A stretch of 64,000 bases of DNA, from the NCBI GenBank assembly GCA_963819975.1, contig CAWFYE010000003.1, positions 62,001-126,000 of the forward strand, given 5' to 3'. Below the pieces are notes generated by a model. That model was not told where the DNA came from, did no database searches, and saw nothing but the letters and a program-made list of their open reading frames with translations. Each line of letters starts with the position of its first letter. The stretch's first letter is position 1. This document shows, in pieces, positions 59,915 to 64,000 of the stretch. Origin of the DNA: Palsa-1392 sp963819975. Its GTDB lineage: Bacteria > Verrucomicrobiota > Verrucomicrobiia > Chthoniobacterales > UBA10450. Both the position numbers and the translations under genes were made by a program.

Positions 59915-61539
59915 TGACGCGGGGTGGTGAAAGATCATTCCGCTGGCTTTGCCTAACGATCGCGCTCTGCTGCGCCCTGGCCCCGCTCGAAGTCTTCGCC
60001 CAGGCTACGCCCGCTCCCACATCGGCGGAAAGCCTTTCCGCCCAGCGGGCCGCGGGAGAGCGGAGCAAGATGTATCGGGCCGGTCTCGTTTACAGCGAGT
60101 GGCTGGATGGCTTCGCGCAGCGAAACGGTAGCGAATTTCTCCAGCGACCAGTCTTCGACCGGGTCACCTGGATGCGTCTCCTCGCCTGCGCGGCTTCGCT
60201 GGCGCTGATCGCGGCTCTGACCGGATTCTTTCTCCGGTTCGTTAGGCAACGGGCCGGCGCAATCGAATCGAATGAGCATCAGTCCTGGCTCGCTTTGGCC
60301 GCGGCCGCGATCCGCAAACCGCTTGCTCTCCTCATCTGGGTGATCGGCGGATTCCTGGCTTTCATGCCCATCGTTTCGGGCATTTCGTCGCGACCTCATC
60401 GCCTCTTTTTTGCCAACTCGCTGACCGCGATCCTCTACGCCGGTCGGGTCATCGCGATCCTTTGGCTCATTTTCCAGGCGATCCGTGCCGTGGAAAAACG
60501 AATGCGGCAGTGGGCCCAGCGGAGCGGGAGCGTCCTGAATAATGTCGTCGTCCCGGTGGTCGGCCAGACGCTGCGTCTCGCCGTGCCGTTGCTCGCGGTC
60601 ATCCTCCTCCTGCCTCTGCTCGATTTGCCCAGGGAGTGGGCCTGGGTCACGGAAAAAGGTTTCGGGATTCTGCTCATCGTTAGCCTGGCCTTCCTCATCA
60701 TTCGCGGGGTGCGCGCGATCCAGAGCGCTCTCCTCCGCGAGCATCGGCTCGACGTCGCGGACAACTACACCGCGCGCCGCATCTACACCCAGGTCTCGGT
60801 CATTCGCAAAATCGTCATCTCGGTCGTGATCGTTATCGGGCTCGGTTCGATTTTGATGATGTTCGATGCTGTCCGCCAACTTGGGACGAGCATCCTCGCC
60901 TCCGCCGGAATCGCTGGAATCATTCTTGGTTTCGCGGCCCAAAAAACGTTAGGCAATCTCCTCGCCGGAATTCAGATCGCGCTGAGCCAGCCGATTCTGA
61001 TCGACGATGTTGTCATTGTGGAAGGAGAGTTCGGCCGGATCGAAGACATCACGCTCACCTTCGTGAGCGTGCGCACCTGGGACCTGCGCCGGCTGATCGT
61101 GCCGATCACTTATTTCATCGAGAAACCATTCCAGAACTGGAGCCGCAATTCCGAACAATTGCTCGGCACGATTCTTCTCTATCTCGATTACCAGGTTCCG
61201 CTAGGCGAATTGCGTGAAGAATTGAAGCGCCTGGTGGAGAAGAACGAAAACTGGGATCGCGAAGTCTGCAAACTGCAGGTCACGGAAACAAAGCCGAACA
61301 CGATCGAAGTGCGCGCGCTCGTGAGCAGCGCGAACGCGGGCCAGGGATTCGACCTGCGCTGCCAGGTGCGCGAAGGCCTGATCGAATTTCTGCGCAGCCG
61401 CTATCCGGAAAGTCTGCCGCGCGTCCGGACGGTCTTAACGCGGCTCGACGAATCGGGTGCTCGTGATCGCCCGCTCGGCGCGTCCGTCGAAAAACAGGAG
61501 CGTGAGCGCGGTCCGTCGGCGTCCGGGTTGGAAGCCTAG
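59914..61539 (+). CDS. MscS-family mechanosensitive channel with large N-terminal extension
   Basis: The 541-residue protein begins with a signal-like helix (LCLTIALCCALAPLEVFAQ), then has about five membrane helices up to residue about 330. The core pore helix reads AGIAGIILGFAAQKTLGNLLAGIQIALSQPILIDDVV, the MscS TM3 pattern. The beta domain follows (GEFGRIEDITLTFVSVRTWDLRRLIVP), then the cytoplasmic alpha-beta part. It opens under membrane tension to release solutes. The last 35 residues are charged. It is the last gene of the pdxJ-acpS-mscS set. A spacer of 121 bases follows; a GCCCTGG/CCAGGGC pair (61554-61594) lies in it. Confidence 0.92.
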   Translation: MTRGGERSFRWLCLTIALCCALAPLEVFAQATPAPTSAESLSAQRAAGERSKMYRAGLVYSEWLDGFAQRNGSEFLQRPVFDRVTWMRLLACAASLALIAALTGFFLRFVRQRAGAIESNEHQSWLALAAAAIRKPLALLIWVIGGFLAFMPIVSGISSRPHRLFFANSLTAILYAGRVIAILWLIFQAIRAVEKRMRQWAQRSGSVLNNVVVPVVGQTLRLAVPLLAVILLLPLLDLPREWAWVTEKGFGILLIVSLAFLIIRGVRAIQSALLREHRLDVADNYTARRIYTQVSVIRKIVISVVIVIGLGSILMMFDAVRQLGTSILASAGIAGIILGFAAQKTLGNLLAGIQIALSQPILIDDVVIVEGEFGRIEDITLTFVSVRTWDLRRLIVPITYFIEKPFQNWSRNSEQLLGTILLYLDYQVPLGELREELKRLVEKNENWDREVCKLQVTETKPNTIEVRALVSSANAGQGFDLRCQVREGLIEFLRSRYPESLPRVRTVLTRLDESGARDRPLGASVEKQERERGPSASGLEA

Positions 61540-61660
61540 CGGAAATCTTTTTTGCCCTGGATGAAGAATACCCGGAGAAATGCGGAGCCAGGGCGCACGG
61601 GTTTGTTAGTCTTTACGAATCCGACGGCAATGTGCCACCGGGATTCCAAGGGGAGAGTCT

Positions 61661-63547
61661 ATGAGACGATTGGTGCTGGTGGCGGCCTTTGCCGCTCTAT
61701 ATCCCCTCTGGATGGTCGTCAGTATTAGCGGACAGGCCGCGCCTCCCAAAAGCCCCGCGTCGCTCCCTTCCGCCGTGATGAAGGTGTCCAACGCGCCTAA
61801 CGACACGCCTAACGCGGACACCTACAGTCTCCTGGCCTGGTCGGAATTGGGAATGCACTGCGACGACGGCAAGGATTATTCGATCTTTGCCATTCTGCCT
61901 CCCTACAACGTGGTCCACGCGCAGTTGATCAAGATTGGCGAACCGCCGGTGCCGATCACCAGCGGCGTCAGCGTCACCTACCAGGCGATGGCCGATGCGA
62001 CCGGCTCGATCAACACCATCAGCTCGACCAAGACCAACTTCTGGAGTTACGCGCGGGCGCTCTTTCTTGCCAAGCTCAGGCCCGACGTCGGCCTGGCGGG
62101 TTACAAGGTGCAGAGTCTCACGCCCAATAACATGTCGTTCATTACCGGCGAAAGCTTCTGGGAAGCCCTTGGGATTCCGACCCTGAACTACGATGACAAT
62201 GGGAGTTTCCAGCCCTTGCCGATGGCGCAGATCGTGGCCAAGGACCCCGCCGGCACCGATTTGGCGCAGACCTCCGTCGTCCTTTCCGTGAGCGACGAGA
62301 TTAGCTGTAACATCTGCCACGCCTCGAACAGCGACCCGGCCGCCATGCCCGCTCGCGGCTGGGTGAACGACCCGGATCCGTGGCGGGATACCAAGCTCAA
62401 CATCCTGTTGAAGCACGACGATCGCGTCGATATCTCGCCCTACTTGGCGCAACTGAAAGCCAACGGTTACAGGTACAGGAAAACCCTTTATGCGACGGCC
62501 GCCCGGGGAACCCCTGTTCTCTGCGCCGCCTGTCATAGCGACAACGCCTTGGCCTTGCCCGGTCTCCCCGGAATCGGGGCAGAGGCGAGCGATATGCATA
62601 CCCTGCACGGGCCTCAGATTTTGCAGTCCAACGGTCTGACGCTCGACCAGAACAGCGCGATCAGCGATGCCAACTCCTGCTACCTCTGTCACCCTGGCCT
62701 GACGACGAAGTGCAAGCGCGGGGCGATGAACGCGACGCTCTGCTCCAGTTGCCATGGAAATCTGACTTACACCGGAATGGCGTCGCGGAATCCGTGGATC
62801 ATCGAACCCTCCTGCCAGATGTGCCACAACACCAGCCAGCGCTTCGCGACCGCATTCGATAACACCGGCCAGTGGCGGCAAACCACCGACAAAACGTTCG
62901 CGACGAACGACGACGTGCCGGTGCCGGGGGCGAACCTCTTTCGGTTTAGCACCGGCCATGGCGGCGTCTTCTGCTCCGCCTGCCACGGCTCGCCGCACGC
63001 CGAGTATCCTTCGCTGGACGCGAACGACAACGTGGCTCCGATCGCGTTGCAGGGCTACGCTGCCAAGATTACCGAATGCACAGTTTGTCACACCGCGGGG
63101 ATGGCGGCGGGCGGGTTGGATGGGCCGCATGGCCTCCACGTCGTTGGTCAAAAATGGGTCGACGCACACCCGGATTACGTGGAGCACCACGGATCACAGA
63201 GCTGCACCTATTGTCATGGCTCTGACTACCGAGGCCTGCCGCTTTCGGAGTCGAAAATCGCGCGCACTTATCGGGTGGAGGAAGGATCGAAGAGCTTTCC
63301 CGCCAATCACCAGTTCAATTGTTACGACTGCCATAACGGTCCAGGCGGGGATTCGCCGGTCAAAGAAAAATCAGCAACAGGCTCGCCTCCTTCCGGCGGA
63401 CGGCGCGCTGAAGAGATAGCCATCAGCCTAACGAAACCGGTCGACCAGACGAGCGAAAGCGCCGCACCACACTTGCGCCCCAGCGGCGAAAATCGTAGAA
63501 ACGTTCATGTTCCAAAAGGACGCGATCGTGCGGCTCCTGCGCGATAA
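61661..63547 (+). CDS. Large secreted nine-heme cytochrome c with heme-free N-terminal domain
   Basis: The 628-residue protein has a signal peptide (RLVLVAAFAALYPLWMVVSI, cleavage near SGQAA). Residues about 45-210 contain no heme motif and begin YSLLAWSELGMHCDDGKDYS. Nine CXXCH sites follow (CNICH, CAACH, CYLCH, CSSCH, CQMCH, CSACH, CTVCH, CTYCH, CYDCH) between 216 and about 565. The function is unknown; such proteins often carry electrons in the periplasm or outside the cell. A good ribosome site (AAGGGGAG) precedes the ATG. The last about 60 residues after the final heme are low complexity, and the 3' end overlaps the next gene by 41 bp. It is 32 kb from the respiratory block. Confidence 0.85.
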   Translation: MRRLVLVAAFAALYPLWMVVSISGQAAPPKSPASLPSAVMKVSNAPNDTPNADTYSLLAWSELGMHCDDGKDYSIFAILPPYNVVHAQLIKIGEPPVPITSGVSVTYQAMADATGSINTISSTKTNFWSYARALFLAKLRPDVGLAGYKVQSLTPNNMSFITGESFWEALGIPTLNYDDNGSFQPLPMAQIVAKDPAGTDLAQTSVVLSVSDEISCNICHASNSDPAAMPARGWVNDPDPWRDTKLNILLKHDDRVDISPYLAQLKANGYRYRKTLYATAARGTPVLCAACHSDNALALPGLPGIGAEASDMHTLHGPQILQSNGLTLDQNSAISDANSCYLCHPGLTTKCKRGAMNATLCSSCHGNLTYTGMASRNPWIIEPSCQMCHNTSQRFATAFDNTGQWRQTTDKTFATNDDVPVPGANLFRFSTGHGGVFCSACHGSPHAEYPSLDANDNVAPIALQGYAAKITECTVCHTAGMAAGGLDGPHGLHVVGQKWVDAHPDYVEHHGSQSCTYCHGSDYRGLPLSESKIARTYRVEEGSKSFPANHQFNCYDCHNGPGGDSPVKEKSATGSPPSGGRRAEEIAISLTKPVDQTSESAAPHLRPSGENRRNVHVPKGRDRAAPAR

Positions 63548-64000
63548 TGATCCGGCCACGGTCGCGCTTCTTAAGGAGCAGCTGATCGAATCCGGGAGCG
63601 ACGGGATCGCCGCCTTGCGCGACCTTCTCTCGCTCGACGACGAGGCGGTCACCTCCCACGTTCGCGAAGTGCTCGAGAAAATCGGGGCCGACGAAGCGCA
63701 GGATGACATGCTGCTTTGCGCGCATCTCTTTCCGGAGCATGGCGACATCGAGGCGGTCTGGTGGCTCCTGACGCTTTGCTTTGAACCGGAAGCGCCGGTC
63801 GCCAAACTGCGCCGCAAACTGGACGCTTGGGGGCGAAGGCTGCGGATACTTGTGGCCAAGGCCGGTTCGGCCCGCGAGCGGCTCCAGACTTTGACTACTT
63901 TCATGGCGGAAGATCTCGGAATTCGCGGGAACGCCGAGGAATATTACGATCCGAAAAATTCGCTTCTCAGCGATGTGATTGAGACCCGACTCGGGATACC
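63507..64000 (+). CDS. SirB1/transglutaminase-like family protein (cut by window edge)
   Basis: From the ATG at 63507 the frame stays open to the window end (about 164 residues). It begins MFQKDAIVRLLRDNDPATV, has a helical repeat-like part (LLSLDDEAVTSHVREVLEKIG), and then the SirB1-typical segment NAEEYYDPKNSLLSDVIETRLGI. In full family members that segment opens the transglutaminase-like core, followed by TPR repeats. The rest lies outside the window. The first 41 bases overlap the 3' end of the nine-heme cytochrome gene. The exact start is not certain. Confidence 0.8.
   Translation, partial: MFQKDAIVRLLRDNDPATVALLKEQLIESGSDGIAALRDLLSLDDEAVTSHVREVLEKIGADEAQDDMLLCAHLFPEHGDIEAVWWLLTLCFEPEAPVAKLRRKLDAWGRRLRILVAKAGSARERLQTLTTFMAEDLGIRGNAEEYYDPKNSLLSDVIETRLGI

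Larger units (their letters stand above)
356..63434. repeat. Dispersed 9-mer TCGTTAGGC, about 42 copies of its 8-mer core
   Basis: Exact CGTTAGGC on plus starts at 357, 1871, 3871, 4361, 7668, 9563, 13886, 19339, 21806, 34380, 34697, 38364, 38881, 41294, 45299, 45705, 51197, 51798, 53384, 55673, 59126, 60240 and 60947. The complement GCCTAACG starts at 10536, 12742, 33072, 34269, 37951, 39542, 40939, 42210, 47369, 47627, 49439, 50074, 50739, 53504, 57303, 59951, 61795, 61807 and 63426. In 36 of the 42 a T precedes the core. Variants such as TCGTTAGTC (five times) also recur. Most copies are inside genes; some supply stop codons. These are hand counts. Confidence 0.85.

Noticed and set aside
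61697..63190. 497-residue open frame on the minus strand
   Set aside because: It lies wholly antisense to the nine-heme cytochrome, is Arg/Gly/His-rich, has no domain pattern, and is a GC-rich shadow.
356..63434. Reading the TCGTTAGGC motif as a Chi- or KOPS-like oriented chromosome signal
   Set aside because: Those signals are strongly strand-biased along a replichore; here 23 copies lie on plus and 19 on minus.

Overview
The window reads as a GC-rich, Gram-negative chromosome segment. It carries lpxA, a PagL-like protein, a TolC-family protein, outer-membrane barrels and periplasmic multiheme cytochromes. Gene content and a REP-like 'TAGCCGGGATC...' hairpin repeat suggest the Verrucomicrobiota/PVC group. 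That placement is inference, because no rRNA or other phylogenetic marker is present. Coding density is high and many neighbours overlap by 4 bp. I found no rRNA, tRNA, CRISPR array, insertion sequence or prophage.

Layout. 1-5 kb: the end of a GltD-like flavoprotein, pdxH, a large transketolase-like enzyme, an aldo/keto reductase and a four-helix membrane protein. 5.4-14.4 kb: a secreted TolB-repeat/M28/PDZ peptidase, pyruvate:ferredoxin oxidoreductase overlapping a dihydroorotate-dehydrogenase-like gene, and a second, near-identical aldo/keto reductase. 14.4-29.9 kb: one unidirectional minus-strand block of 14 genes. In transcription order these are an outer-membrane-type multiheme cytochrome lipoprotein, a large beta-barrel, ResB, CcsA, two small cytochromes c, a NapC-like seven-heme cytochrome, Rieske protein, cytochrome b, a nine-heme cytochrome, oxidase subunit IIa (only 49 aa), CuA-cytochrome c subunit II, ba3-type subunit I and SCO. 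Together they look like a complete electron path between the cell surface, quinone pool and oxygen. An AraC-type regulator lies just upstream.

30-36.6 kb: a TM2-like protein, a three-gene module (cNMP-binding protein, GYF/STAS-like protein, YbdK-type ligase), a DUF5117-type zinc protease and a decayed GNAT pseudogene. 37-42.8 kb: a reductive pyrimidine catabolism operon (preT, preA, mmsA, hydA) with a divergent MarR regulator. 43.5-63.5 kb: mostly housekeeping genes (tolC-like, pgeF-like, lpxA, radC, polyprenyl synthase, lipoate ligase-like, pyrF, ispE, NUDIX, RluA-type synthase, LolD-type ATPase, accB-accC, thiE, PfkB kinase, pdxJ-acpS-mscS). The window ends with a nine-heme secreted cytochrome and a truncated SirB1-family gene.

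The most unusual signal is at the DNA level. The 8-mer CGTTAGGC (or its complement) occurs 42 times by my hand count, against about 2 expected. Thirty-six copies extend to TCGTTAGGC. The copies occur on both strands, in all reading frames allowed by the sequence, and sometimes supply stop codons. They are almost absent from the 14-33 kb respiratory block. This resembles a DNA-uptake-type or highly iterated signal, and the block's depletion suggests it has a different history from its flanks.
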